From Asparagopsis taxiformis (lineage: Eukaryota; Rhodophyta; Florideophyceae; Bonnemaisoniales; Bonnemaisoniaceae), in assembly GCA_030407315.1 (NCBI GenBank), contig JALQPE010002041.1, forward strand, positions 388,325 through 452,324: a DNA stretch of 64,000 nt, given 5' to 3'. The number at the start of each line of letters is the position of its first letter. Position 1 is the first letter of the stretch. The notes under the pieces are model-generated. The model searched no databases, was not told where the DNA came from, and was given only the letters and a program-made list of their open reading frames with translations. Positions 21,160-33,138 of this stretch are shown here, one piece after another. A program made the translations under genes and the position numbers.

Positions 21160-21986
21160 TCAGTGTGACTGCTTTTCAGAACTGTTCTTCACATAGTGTA
21201 CAATGCATCTGTACTGACAAGATGGTTTGGAAAGCTTTCCTTCGTTGGATCGCGGATATGGTTTCCACTTTTTCCATCATTACTGGATGCTTATGGGTAA
21301 TCTATTCCTCGCTGTTTACATATTGGTTTTCTGGCGGCAATGCTGCATTGGATGAAGTACTGCCAAATACCATGATGCAGTACCGATTCGTGCTCTTCAT
21401 CTTCCCAAATTTTATCCGCAAGGATACAGAAGATATTTCAACTCTCTCATTTCCGTCTAAAGTCTGACAAGAAAGTTCATCCGCATTGATCTTGATGAGG
21501 CACTGCGCACCATTCTATGACTCACTCTGGTGTCAATAGCTTCGTCAACCAACCAATCGTCTATAACATACACCACTTCATAATTCTGGTTCATCCACAA
21601 ACCCTTCATCCCGAATCCTCAACACTACCACATACTTTTCTCGTTTATTACTCTGATGCAATGTCGAAATAGCGAAAAGCAAACGCCACAGACTTTTCCA
21701 GTGAGTACACCACCGAACTGAGGTGCATAAGGGATTGATGCAGTTCTGAGTATCGCACATGCCCGTGACGTAGCGCATCATCGCATCTCCCATTTGAGAC
21801 TAGACTATTCCAAGGCATTGACTGGCTTTCATTGCGTTCCGTCAGCACAAGAGGCCATCCCTTTGGGGCATGTCATTTGCTAATGTGATGCATAGAATCA
21901 TGCACCACCCATTTTAATCATCGATTGCAATCAGAGTAAACTATGTACTACTACGTCACACACGAGGGTTTTCATTGCGAATGTGC

Positions 21987-22538
21987 TCACTTGCGAACGT
22001 AAGGAACATAGAAAACCCTCCTGCGGGTGCGAACAGACTTGCAGTACCCCTTGAGGCCCTTTCGGATCCACGGCACAACCTTCCTTCTGGTCACGCGTCG
22101 AACGCACATGAGCAGCTTCTTGCCGAATTTCTTTGCAATCTTTTGGGCGATCTTGCGTGGGACACACACGTATCTGGGCACGCAGGTGCGGCTCTTGCAC
22201 TTGTAGAGCTTGAACTTAGTGAAGTAGTAGCACTTGCCGGTGCGAGCCTTGATCTGCTTGCAGGGGCAGATTCTGGGGAAAGAGCGTTTCTTTGCACGGA
22301 CGGATACTGGGTGAGAGACGAGGGAGTCGATGTTGTCATCTGTGTATACGTGTGTATCAAACTGTGGGAGTGCCTGTGTGTCTGTCTCTGCGTGGATAGA
22401 TGTTGGGAGGACAACAGGTTTGGCGGGGTGGCGAGCATGTTGGACGGTATGGTGGTGTGATGCGGATACGGTTGCATGGGCACAACATGCTGCTGCTGCT
22501 GCGAGCAGGAGGAAAGTGGTGGTAAAGAGAGGAGCCAT
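21987..22538 (-). CDS. Secreted cationic Cys-rich protein, unit 2
   Basis: Identical 183-aa product to the copy at 17415-17966: signal peptide, His-rich spacer and eight-cysteine basic domain. The surrounding unit, including the pyrimidine-rich upstream region on this strand, is also identical, so this gene, unlike the 555-aa gene, keeps its own promoter region. Confidence 0.65.
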   Translation of the reverse strand: MAPLFTTTFLLLAAAAACCAHATVSASHHHTVQHARHPAKPVVLPTSIHAETDTQALPQFDTHVYTDDNIDSLVSHPVSVRAKKRSFPRICPCKQIKARTGKCYYFTKFKLYKCKSRTCVPRYVCVPRKIAQKIAKKFGKKLLMCVRRVTRRKVVPWIRKGLKGYCKSVRTRRRVFYVPYVRK

Positions 22539-24201
22539 GGTGTGTGGTTTTCGTGGAAGCAAAACGGGAGAGGTCAGTGTGTGTTTGTGGCTGTGTTGTT
22601 GGTTGTATTGGTGGAAATGATGCTGGGTACGGCTGTGGTGGTGTTGATGGTGGGTGAAGGGGAAGGAGGGGAGCGTGGTATAAGTAGTGAATGAAAGTGT
22701 GAGAGTGGAGGGAGTGCGGGTGAAATTATGTGGTAAGGGAGAAGGGAAGAGGAGATAAAGTGAGAGGGAGAAAGTAATAGGAGAGTATCATGTTGCCATG
22801 TTGCGTGAGTGTGTATAGAGGTGGTTGTGCGGAAAGGAAACATGTGGTTGGTTGGTTGGTTGGTAGATGTGAAATGTTTTGAGCCAAGTGTGGGGGGGAT
22901 GGGGGCAGTGTTGGGAGAAAATTTGAAGGGGAGAGAAATGTTAGGGTTGGGTGGGGGAGAGTCGATAGAATTTGATCTATATTGTATATGTTATGTTGTA
23001 TGTGGAGCGAGGAAGTTGAATAGGGGTGCTAGGAGAGATACTGATGAAATGGGGAGATGCAGGGGTGAGAATCTACTAGGAGAGTAGGCGATAGATGAGA
23101 AATATTATGGGGAGGGGAAATACCGGTGTGAGGGATACTGGATTGTTGACTAAGAGATGTGGTGGTGTGGAATGATGAGAGGAAATTGTGAATGTGGTAT
23201 GTTACGATGGGAACAAGCTGGTGGACGAGTTGAGATTGGATGAGGGAAACAATATCAGTAATGAGCTACAATTGGGATATGGTTTGCAAAGCACAGCACC
23301 AGGCGACATTGCGTCAATCAGTAGGTCGGAGTCTAAAGAATTGTTTGATAGAAGTAAAGATGTTTCGAGCTGGAGAGCAGCGATGAATTTGGAGTCATTG
23401 ATACCTGTCTTCCTCAAATTATTTTGTGAACTGAACTATGAACAAGCTGTCTCAGCAGACACACCCAATGGGTACAACATATGTGTCATTCGCTGAGGGG
23501 TAGCTGAGATACATGCACCAAACTTTTGGACAGCATTTGTTCCTCCGCACCCTTGTACACTGGATCGTAAGCTCTCCTTTAGCGGAGATCATAGGGATGA
23601 ACAGAGCGTAGATGATGTGCAGGCATATGTTATAGATGTACAACAACCTACGGCATGCGGTCTCCATTATCACACTAATTATTATCGCTCACTTACTCTC
23701 TCCACCATCGATGGGCATAGTGCGCACGTGCCACTGAGTTTTCTACAGACTTTCTCTACGCCACAATGCTATCTATTAGTTCTATTTTTCGAGCGAGATG
23801 CCAGCCTCTGTTTTCATTGCCCAAAGTCTTCGGGAGGGCCTTGCTAAACATCCCTAAAGGAATAATACATGATTACAGCGATATACATAGCATATGAAAG
23901 ATTGAATCGTAGTGATGAACATGGTATCACGTTTTGTTGCTAAACCTTCTTGTATATGGTACTATAGTACCAAGTATTATGGGCGCATCCCCATTGGAAT
24001 TATTGAAGGGATCAACTCTGCTGGGGATACAGCTATGCGACCTTTATGGGTCATCCTGGGGTTGAGTGTGTTATACAAGACAGAGAAATTCATTCTCTAC
24101 TATGACGAGATAAATACAACTACAACATTCTGTCTGTGGTTTCAGAGCAGAGTAACGTAGCAAGATCGCATACACGTGGCAACGGGTACGTGGTTGCGTT
24201 G

Positions 24202-25731
24202 GAAATATCAGCTTTGGCACGCTCGATTGCATCTCAATCCACACCAGTTTTCTATGGCACCGCTCAAACTTGTCGCGGCTCTCTCAACGACATTGAGCAA
24301 AATCTCTCCGACACATTCTCTCAAACAGCCAGCGTTTCCCTTCAAGCAGTTGGCGCACTCATCGCACAAGCTCGTGAGCAAGCGTGGTCCGATCAGACGC
24401 ATAGGCTTGAACATGCCCTGCTCATAGATCTCATATTCGCCCTAGCTGATGAAGGCAGACATCGAGATTCGTCATTCATGGTGATTCCGAAGCGAGATGT
24501 TGACAAGTTTGCGTCTGGATTATCTCCTGTATTCGACATTGGTGACGAGTCACAAGAGTTGCGCGATTTTGTGCACATTTTAAATGATCGCGAACAGCTT
24601 TCTAAACTGCCGATACAACATGGCGAAGAGGGGGTACTGTGTGTGGCTATATCATACAAACATAACGTTGGAAGCGATGCCAAGCTTTCACAACATCATC
24701 TGGAAGAATTGAACAGGTCGCTGCTCAGATTGCCCGAGGAGCTTGGTGTCAGAAAAGTTCAGTTTTGGATCGATAGAATTCTTTCGTCCCGAAAACGAGA
24801 CACGGATAGGTCGTGGTATGAGGAAGGGCTCATGCCATTTATCGTTCTGCCAGTCATCTATGTCATGGGGGCTGATAATTCACCGGAACGCCTCATAGAT
24901 GAGATGGATACCATGTGGATTAACATTGAACGTGTGGCTGCTTCGGTTGGGAGAGGGATGGTGTCCGCTGGGAAAAAGTTTGGACGCAAACAACTTTCTA
25001 CTGCTGGAATAACGTTTGAAAATACGTCATTGTCTCATTTCGACTGGTGGATGAGTACGGCGATGGATCAGAGCAATGAAGAAAAATTTCAAGCACTACT
25101 TTTTGCAATGGGTAACACTGAGATGCTTGAACGGCAGACATACTTTCCAGCAGATAAAGAGGCGTTACTGCAAATGGCTTATCAAGCATTTCAGAGTCCT
25201 GATAAAGTGGTGAGGTTGATACCAATCAGTAATTATATCATGAGAGACGAAAATATTTGGAACACTGATGATGAGTGGCTGGGTGAGTTTGAATGGTGTG
25301 TGAACTTTCGCGAAGAAGGTGGAAGAGGAAACTGTTTGCTTGACGCTTCTGCTGTCATTGAACGAAACGGGTTTTCAGTTTGGTTCAGAAAAGTATGTAT
25401 AGAGGATGAAGCAGGTGTAATTTCCGATTTGATACTTATCACTCGAACAGCGGACGCTCCTGTTGTCTGCTTGGTTGTATACGTTGATGGCAATACAGTG
25501 TCGCTGCGATCGACTGTCGTACTGGATAGCAGTCTTGAATTCTCACAACACACATTGGGTTTTGTCCGGAATGTACGTGGCGGACATGAGGGAAACTTCA
25601 TGAGAGACGTAATTGAAGAGATGTTGAGGAATAGTACTATTGTTGCGGAAGACGAAGATTGGATTTCGATTGAACCCATCGACTGGGATGATGAAATTCT
25701 TTCTCGAACGCTGGGAGATACGCACGGCTAG
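24202..25731 (+). pseudogene. 5'-truncated copy of the 555-aa gene, unit 3
   Basis: Same structure as the unit 2 copy: no native start, first in-frame ATG at 24478, and Arg instead of Gln at the one variable codon. The stop is at the same place in the unit. Confidence 0.7.
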
Positions 25732-26558
25732 TCAGTGTGACTGCTTTTCAGAACTGTTCTTCACATAGTGTACAATGCATCTGTACTGACAAGATGGTTT
25801 GGAAAGCTTTCCTTCGTTGGATCGCGGATATGGTTTCCACTTTTTCCATCATTACTGGATGCTTATGGGTAATCTATTCCTCGCTGTTTACATATTGGTT
25901 TTCTGGCGGCAATGCTGCATTGGATGAAGTACTGCCAAATACCATGATGCAGTACCGATTCGTGCTCTTCATCTTCCCAAATTTTATCCGCAAGGATACA
26001 GAAGATATTTCAACTCTCTCATTTCCGTCTAAAGTCTGACAAGAAAGTTCATCCGCATTGATCTTGATGAGGCACTGCGCACCATTCTATGACTCACTCT
26101 GGTGTCAATAGCTTCGTCAACCAACCAATCGTCTATAACATACACCACTTCATAATTCTGGTTCATCCACAAACCCTTCATCCCGAATCCTCAACACTAC
26201 CACATACTTTTCTCGTTTATTACTCTGATGCAATGTCGAAATAGCGAAAAGCAAACGCCACAGACTTTTCCAGTGAGTACACCACCGAACTGAGGTGCAT
26301 AAGGGATTGATGCAGTTCTGAGTATCGCACATGCCCGTGACGTAGCGCATCATCGCATCTCCCATTTGAGACTAGACTATTCCAAGGCATTGACTGGCTT
26401 TCATTGCGTTCCGTCAGCACAAGAGGCCATCCCTTTGGGGCATGTCATTTGCTAATGTGATGCATAGAATCATGCACCACCCATTTTAATCATCGATTGC
26501 AATCAGAGTAAACTATGTACTACTACGTCACACACGAGGGTTTTCATTGCGAATGTGC

Positions 26559-27110
26559 TCACTTGCGAACGTAAGGAACATAGAAAACCCTCCTGCGGGT
26601 GCGAACAGACTTGCAGTACCCCTTGAGGCCCTTTCGGATCCACGGCACAACCTTCCTTCTGGTCACGCGTCGAACGCACATGAGCAGCTTCTTGCCGAAT
26701 TTCTTTGCAATCTTTTGGGCGATCTTGCGTGGGACACACACGTATCTGGGCACGCAGGTGCGGCTCTTGCACTTGTAGAGCTTGAACTTAGTGAAGTAGT
26801 AGCACTTGCCGGTGCGAGCCTTGATCTGCTTGCAGGGGCAGATTCTGGGGAAAGAGCGTTTCTTTGCACGGACGGATACTGGGTGAGAGACGAGGGAGTC
26901 GATGTTGTCATCTGTGTATACGTGTGTATCAAACTGTGGGAGTGCCTGTGTGTCTGTCTCTGCGTGGATAGATGTTGGGAGGACAACAGGTTTGGCGGGG
27001 TGGCGAGCATGTTGGACGGTATGGTGGTGTGATGCGGATACGGTTGCATGGGCACAACATGCTGCTGCTGCTGCGAGCAGGAGGAAAGTGGTGGTAAAGA
27101 GAGGAGCCAT
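26559..27110 (-). CDS. Secreted cationic Cys-rich protein, unit 3
   Basis: Identical 183-aa product to units 1 and 2, with intact signal peptide, eight cysteines in the mature part and the same basic C-terminus. Confidence 0.65.
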   Translation of the reverse strand: MAPLFTTTFLLLAAAAACCAHATVSASHHHTVQHARHPAKPVVLPTSIHAETDTQALPQFDTHVYTDDNIDSLVSHPVSVRAKKRSFPRICPCKQIKARTGKCYYFTKFKLYKCKSRTCVPRYVCVPRKIAQKIAKKFGKKLLMCVRRVTRRKVVPWIRKGLKGYCKSVRTRRRVFYVPYVRK

Positions 27111-28773
27111 GGTGTGTGGTTTTCGTGGAAGCAAAACGGGAGAGGTCAGTGTGTGTTTGTGGCTGTGTTGTTGGTTGTATTGGTGGAAATGATGCTGGGT
27201 ACGGCTGTGGTGGTGTTGATGGTGGGTGAAGGGGAAGGAGGGGAGCGTGGTATAAGTAGTGAATGAAAGTGTGAGAGTGGAGGGAGTGCGGGTGAAATTA
27301 TGTGGTAAGGGAGAAGGGAAGAGGAGATAAAGTGAGAGGGAGAAAGTAATAGGAGAGTATCATGTTGCCATGTTGCGTGAGTGTGTATAGAGGTGGTTGT
27401 GCGGAAAGGAAACATGTGGTTGGTTGGTTGGTTGGTAGATGTGAAATGTTTTGAGCCAAGTGTGGGGGGGATGGGGGCAGTGTTGGGAGAAAATTTGAAG
27501 GGGAGAGAAATGTTAGGGTTGGGTGGGGGAGAGTCGATAGAATTTGATCTATATTGTATATGTTATGTTGTATGTGGAGCGAGGAAGTTGAATAGGGGTG
27601 CTAGGAGAGATACTGATGAAATGGGGAGATGCAGGGGTGAGAATCTACTAGGAGAGTAGGCGATAGATGAGAAATATTATGGGGAGGGGAAATACCGGTG
27701 TGAGGGATACTGGATTGTTGACTAAGAGATGTGGTGGTGTGGAATGATGAGAGGAAATTGTGAATGTGGTATGTTACGATGGGAACAAGCTGGTGGACGA
27801 GTTGAGATTGGATGAGGGAAACAATATCAGTAATGAGCTACAATTGGGATATGGTTTGCAAAGCACAGCACCAGGCGACATTGCGTCAATCAGTAGGTCG
27901 GAGTCTAAAGAATTGTTTGATAGAAGTAAAGATGTTTCGAGCTGGAGAGCAGCGATGAATTTGGAGTCATTGATACCTGTCTTCCTCAAATTATTTTGTG
28001 AACTGAACTATGAACAAGCTGTCTCAGCAGACACACCCAATGGGTACAACATATGTGTCATTCGCTGAGGGGTAGCTGAGATACATGCACCAAACTTTTG
28101 GACAGCATTTGTTCCTCCGCACCCTTGTACACTGGATCGTAAGCTCTCCTTTAGCGGAGATCATAGGGATGAACAGAGCGTAGATGATGTGCAGGCATAT
28201 GTTATAGATGTACAACAACCTACGGCATGCGGTCTCCATTATCACACTAATTATTATCGCTCACTTACTCTCTCCACCATCGATGGGCATAGTGCGCACG
28301 TGCCACTGAGTTTTCTACAGACTTTCTCTACGCCACAATGCTATCTATTAGTTCTATTTTTCGAGCGAGATGCCAGCCTCTGTTTTCATTGCCCAAAGTC
28401 TTCGGGAGGGCCTTGCTAAACATCCCTAAAGGAATAATACATGATTACAGCGATATACATAGCATATGAAAGATTGAATCGTAGTGATGAACATGGTATC
28501 ACGTTTTGTTGCTAAACCTTCTTGTATATGGTACTATAGTACCAAGTATTATGGGCGCATCCCCATTGGAATTATTGAAGGGATCAACTCTGCTGGGGAT
28601 ACAGCTATGCGACCTTTATGGGTCATCCTGGGGTTGAGTGTGTTATACAAGACAGAGAAATTCATTCTCTACTATGACGAGATAAATACAACTACAACAT
28701 TCTGTCTGTGGTTTCAGAGCAGAGTAACGTAGCAAGATCGCATACACGTGGCAACGGGTACGTGGTTGCGTTG

Positions 28774-30303
28774 GAAATATCAGCTTTGGCACGCTCGATT
28801 GCATCTCAATCCACACCAGTTTTCTATGGCACCGCTCAAACTTGTCGCGGCTCTCTCAACGACATTGAGCAAAATCTCTCCGACACATTCTCTCAAACAG
28901 CCAGCGTTTCCCTTCAAGCAGTTGGCGCACTCATCGCACAAGCTCGTGAGCAAGCGTGGTCCGATCAGACGCATAGGCTTGAACATGCCCTGCTCATAGA
29001 TCTCATATTCGCCCTAGCTGATGAAGGCAGACATCGAGATTCGTCATTCATGGTGATTCCGAAGCGAGATGTTGACAAGTTTGCGTCTGGATTATCTCCT
29101 GTATTCGACATTGGTGACGAGTCACAAGAGTTGCGCGATTTTGTGCACATTTTAAATGATCGCGAACAGCTTTCTAAACTGCCGATACAACATGGCGAAG
29201 AGGGGGTACTGTGTGTGGCTATATCATACAAACATAACGTTGGAAGCGATGCCAAGCTTTCACAACATCATCTGGAAGAATTGAACAGGTCGCTGCTCAG
29301 ATTGCCCGAGGAGCTTGGTGTCAGAAAAGTTCAGTTTTGGATCGATAGAATTCTTTCGTCCCGAAAACGAGACACGGATAGGTCGTGGTATGAGGAAGGG
29401 CTCATGCCATTTATCGTTCTGCCAGTCATCTATGTCATGGGGGCTGATAATTCACCGGAACGCCTCATAGATGAGATGGATACCATGTGGATTAACATTG
29501 AACGTGTGGCTGCTTCGGTTGGGAGAGGGATGGTGTCCGCTGGGAAAAAGTTTGGACGCAAACAACTTTCTACTGCTGGAATAACGTTTGAAAATACGTC
29601 ATTGTCTCATTTCGACTGGTGGATGAGTACGGCGATGGATCAGAGCAATGAAGAAAAATTTCAAGCACTACTTTTTGCAATGGGTAACACTGAGATGCTT
29701 GAACGGCAGACATACTTTCCAGCAGATAAAGAGGCGTTACTGCAAATGGCTTATCAAGCATTTCAGAGTCCTGATAAAGTGGTGAGGTTGATACCAATCA
29801 GTAATTATATCATGAGAGACGAAAATATTTGGAACACTGATGATGAGTGGCTGGGTGAGTTTGAATGGTGTGTGAACTTTCGCGAAGAAGGTGGAAGAGG
29901 AAACTGTTTGCTTGACGCTTCTGCTGTCATTGAACGAAACGGGTTTTCAGTTTGGTTCAGAAAAGTATGTATAGAGGATGAAGCAGGTGTAATTTCCGAT
30001 TTGATACTTATCACTCGAACAGCGGACGCTCCTGTTGTCTGCTTGGTTGTATACGTTGATGGCAATACAGTGTCGCTGCGATCGACTGTCGTACTGGATA
30101 GCAGTCTTGAATTCTCACAACACACATTGGGTTTTGTCCGGAATGTACGTGGCGGACATGAGGGAAACTTCATGAGAGACGTAATTGAAGAGATGTTGAG
30201 GAATAGTACTATTGTTGCGGAAGACGAAGATTGGATTTCGATTGAACCCATCGACTGGGATGATGAAATTCTTTCTCGAACGCTGGGAGATACGCACGGC
30301 TAG
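28774..30303 (+). pseudogene. 5'-truncated copy of the 555-aa gene, unit 4
   Basis: Same truncated structure as units 2 and 3; first in-frame ATG at 29050. The coding part has no further differences, although this unit carries indels elsewhere. Confidence 0.7.
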
Positions 30304-31099
30304 TCAGTGTGACTGCTTTTCAGAACTGTTCTTCACATAGTGTACAATGCATCTGTACTGACAAGATGGTTTGGAAAGCTTTCCTTCGTTGGATCGCGGA
30401 TATGGTTTCCACTTTTTCCATCATTACTGGATGCTTATGGGTAATCTATTCCTCGCTGTTTACATATTGGTTTTCTGGCGGCAATGCTGCATTGGATGAA
30501 GTACTGCCAAATACCATGATGCAGTACCGATTCGTGCTCTTCATCTTCCCAAATTTTATCCGCAAGGATACAGAAGATATTTCAACTCTCTCATTTCCGT
30601 CTAAAGTCTGACAAGAAAGTTCATCCGCATTGATCTTGATGAGGCACTGCGCACCATTCTATGACTCACTCTGGTGTCAATAGCTTCGTCAACCAACCAA
30701 TCGTCTATAACATACACCACTTCATAATTCTGGTTCATCCACAAACCCTTCATCCCGAATCCTCAACACTACCACATACTTTTCTCGTTTATTACTCTGA
30801 TGCAATGTCGAAATAGCGAAAAGCAAACGCCACAGACTTTTCCAGTGAGTACACCACCGAACTGAGGTGCATAAGGGATTGATGCAGTTCTGAGTATCGC
30901 ACATGCCCGTGACGTAGCGCATCATCGCATCTCCCATTTGAGACTAGACTATTCCAAGGCATTGACTGGCTTTCATTGCGTTCCGTCAGCACAAGAGGCC
31001 ATCCCTTTGGGGCATGTCATTTGCTAATGTGATGCATAGAATCATGCACCACCCATTTTAATCATCGATTGCAATCAGAGTAAACTATGTACTACTACG

Positions 31100-31681
31100 T
31101 CACACACGAGGGTTTTCATTGCGAATGTGCTCACTTGCGAACGTAAGGAACATAGAAAACCTCCTGCGGGTGCGAACAGACTTGCAGTACCCCTTGAGGC
31201 CCTTTCGGATCCACGGCACAACCTTCCTTCTGGTCACGCGTCGAACGCACATGAGCAGCTTCTTGCCGAATTTCTTTGCAATCTTTTGGGCGATCTTGCG
31301 TGGGACACACACGTATCTGGGCACGCAGGTGCGGCTCTTGCACTTGTAGAGCTTGAACTTAGTGAAGTAGTAGCACTTGCCGGTGCGAGCCTTGATCTGC
31401 TTGCAGGGGCAGATTCTGGGGAAAGAGCGTTTCTTTGCACGGACGGATACTGGGTGAGAGACGAGGGAGTCGATGTTGTCATCTGTGTATACGTGTGTAT
31501 CAAACTGTGGGAGTGCCTGTGTGTCTGTCTCTGCGTGGATAGATGTTGGGAGGACAACAGGTTTGGCGGGGTGGCGAGCATGTTGGACGGTATGGTGGTG
31601 TGATGCGGATACGGTTGCATGGGCACAACATGCTGCTGCTGCTGCGAGCAGGAGGAAAGTGGTGGTAAAGAGAGGAGCCAT
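31100..31681 (-). CDS. Secreted cationic Cys-rich protein, unit 4, altered C-terminus
   Basis: The first ~172 residues match the other three copies, including the signal peptide and all eight cysteines. A single C is missing (CCC to CC on the + strand) near 31160. This shifts the frame so that the short basic C-terminus is replaced by about 20 different residues and the stop moves to 31100. The protein becomes 193 aa. The change spares the Cys-rich core, so function may persist. A sequencing or assembly error in a short C-run is an alternative. Confidence 0.55.
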   Translation of the reverse strand: MAPLFTTTFLLLAAAAACCAHATVSASHHHTVQHARHPAKPVVLPTSIHAETDTQALPQFDTHVYTDDNIDSLVSHPVSVRAKKRSFPRICPCKQIKARTGKCYYFTKFKLYKCKSRTCVPRYVCVPRKIAQKIAKKFGKKLLMCVRRVTRRKVVPWIRKGLKGYCKSVRTRRRFSMFLTFASEHIRNENPRV

Positions 31682-32815
31682 GGTGTGTGGTTTTCGTGGA
31701 AGCAAAACGGGAGAGGTCAGTGTGTGTTTGTGGCTGTGTTGTTGGTTGTATTGGTGGAAATGATGCTGGGTACGGCTGTGGTGGTGTTGATGGTGGGTGA
31801 AGGGGAAGGAGGGGAGCGTGGTATAAGTAGTGAATGAAAGTGTGAGAGTGGAGGGAGTGCGGGTGAAATTATGTGGTAAGGGAGAAGGGAAGAGGAGATA
31901 AAGTGAGAGGGAGAAAGTAATAGGAGAGTATCATGTTGCCATGTTGCGTGAGTGTGTATAGAGGTGGTTGTGCGGAAAGGAAACATGTGGTTGGTTGGTA
32001 GATGTGAAATGTTTTGAGCCAAGTGTGGGGGGGGGATGGGGGCAGTGTTGGGAGAAAATTTGAAGGGGAGAGAAATGTTAGGGTTGGGTGGGGGAGAGTC
32101 GATAGAATTTGATCTATATTGTATATGTTATGTTGTATGTGGAGCGAGGAAGTTGAATAGGGGTGCTAGGAGAGATACTGATGAAATGGGGAGATGCAGG
32201 GGTGAGAATCTACTAGGAGAGTAGGCGATAGATGAGAAATATTATGGGGAGGGGAAATACCGGTGTGAGGGATACTGGATTGTTGACTAAGAGATGTGGT
32301 GGTGTGGAATGATGAGAGGAAATTGTGAATGTGGTATGTTACGATGGGAACAAGCTGGTGGACGAGTTGAGATTGGATGAGGGAAACAATATCAGTAATG
32401 AGCTACAATTGGGATATGGTTTGCAAAGCACAGCACCAGGCGACATTGCGTCAATCAGTAGGTCGGAGTCTAAAGAATTGTTTGATAGAAGTAAAGATGT
32501 TTCGAGCTGGAGAGCAGCGATGAATTTGGAGTCATTGATACCTGTCTTCCTCAAATTATTTTGTGAACTGAACTATGAACAAGCTGTCTCAGCAGACACA
32601 CCCAATGGGTACAACATATGTGTCATTCGCTGAGGGGTAGCTGAGATACATGCACCAAACTTTTGGACAGCATTTGTTCCTCCGCACCCTTGTACACTGG
32701 ATCGTAAGCTCTCCTTTAGCGGAGATCATAGGGATGAACAGAGCGTAGATGATGTGCAGGCATATGTTATAGATGTACAACAACCTACGGCATGCGGTCT
32801 CCATTATCACACTAA

Positions 32816-33138
32816 AGTCGTCCACAGCTACCGAAAGACTTCCGAAATTTAGGAATTTACATCAAAAAATCTATAAATTGACCTATTCAAATTGAAGTAG
32901 TTTATTGGGTTCTAGTGTCTATCGGACAAGTGGCCTCATATGAGGTCAAATGACCTCATATGAGGCCACTTTTTACCACTGTAGTTTAAATTGAAAAAAT
33001 AAACGAATAGCTCCAATTTTACCACTATAAGACTCGCCGGCGAGATTAATGATATGGCAGGGCAGAGTGAATGCTGAAATTTTAATCCTTCCATCAGCAA
33101 ACTACGTCAACTCAATCTCGATCCTGAAATCACAAAAA
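32816..33138. other. Sequence between the array break and the piggyBac gene
   Basis: AT-rich, unrelated to the tandem unit. It contains the large palindrome at 32928-32971. It is probably the left non-coding end of the piggyBac-type element, but no TTAA flank or terminal inverted repeat could be fixed by eye. Confidence 0.4.
32928..32971. repeat. 44-bp palindrome, 21-bp perfect arms
   Basis: Arms 32928-32948 and 32951-32971 are exact reverse complements with a 2-base AA spacer. Each arm also contains the self-complementary 12-mer CCTCATATGAGG. It lies in the 5' non-coding end of the piggyBac-type element and may be a subterminal transposase-binding site. Confidence 0.85.

Larger units (their letters stand above)
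15058..32815. repeat. Tandem array, 4572-bp unit, about 3.9 copies
   Basis: Units are 15058-19629, 19630-24201, 24202-28773 and 28774-32815 (last one incomplete). Units 1-3 keep an exact 4572-base offset through every landmark I checked, and their reading frames translate identically apart from one codon. The junction shares the short sequence GAAATATC between the end of a unit and the gene interior at 15058, so microhomology-mediated or unequal duplication is plausible. Unit 4 differs by a C deletion near 31160, loss of eight bases in a GGTT run near 31990 and two extra G in a G-run near 32034. It ends at 32815, where unrelated sequence begins. Such high identity means a recent expansion or homogenisation, or an assembly repeat error. 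Confidence 0.95.

Noticed and set aside
15058..32815. CRISPR-like or phage-type array
   Set aside because: The repeats are 4.6 kb gene-bearing units, not short repeats with spacers, and the context is eukaryotic.
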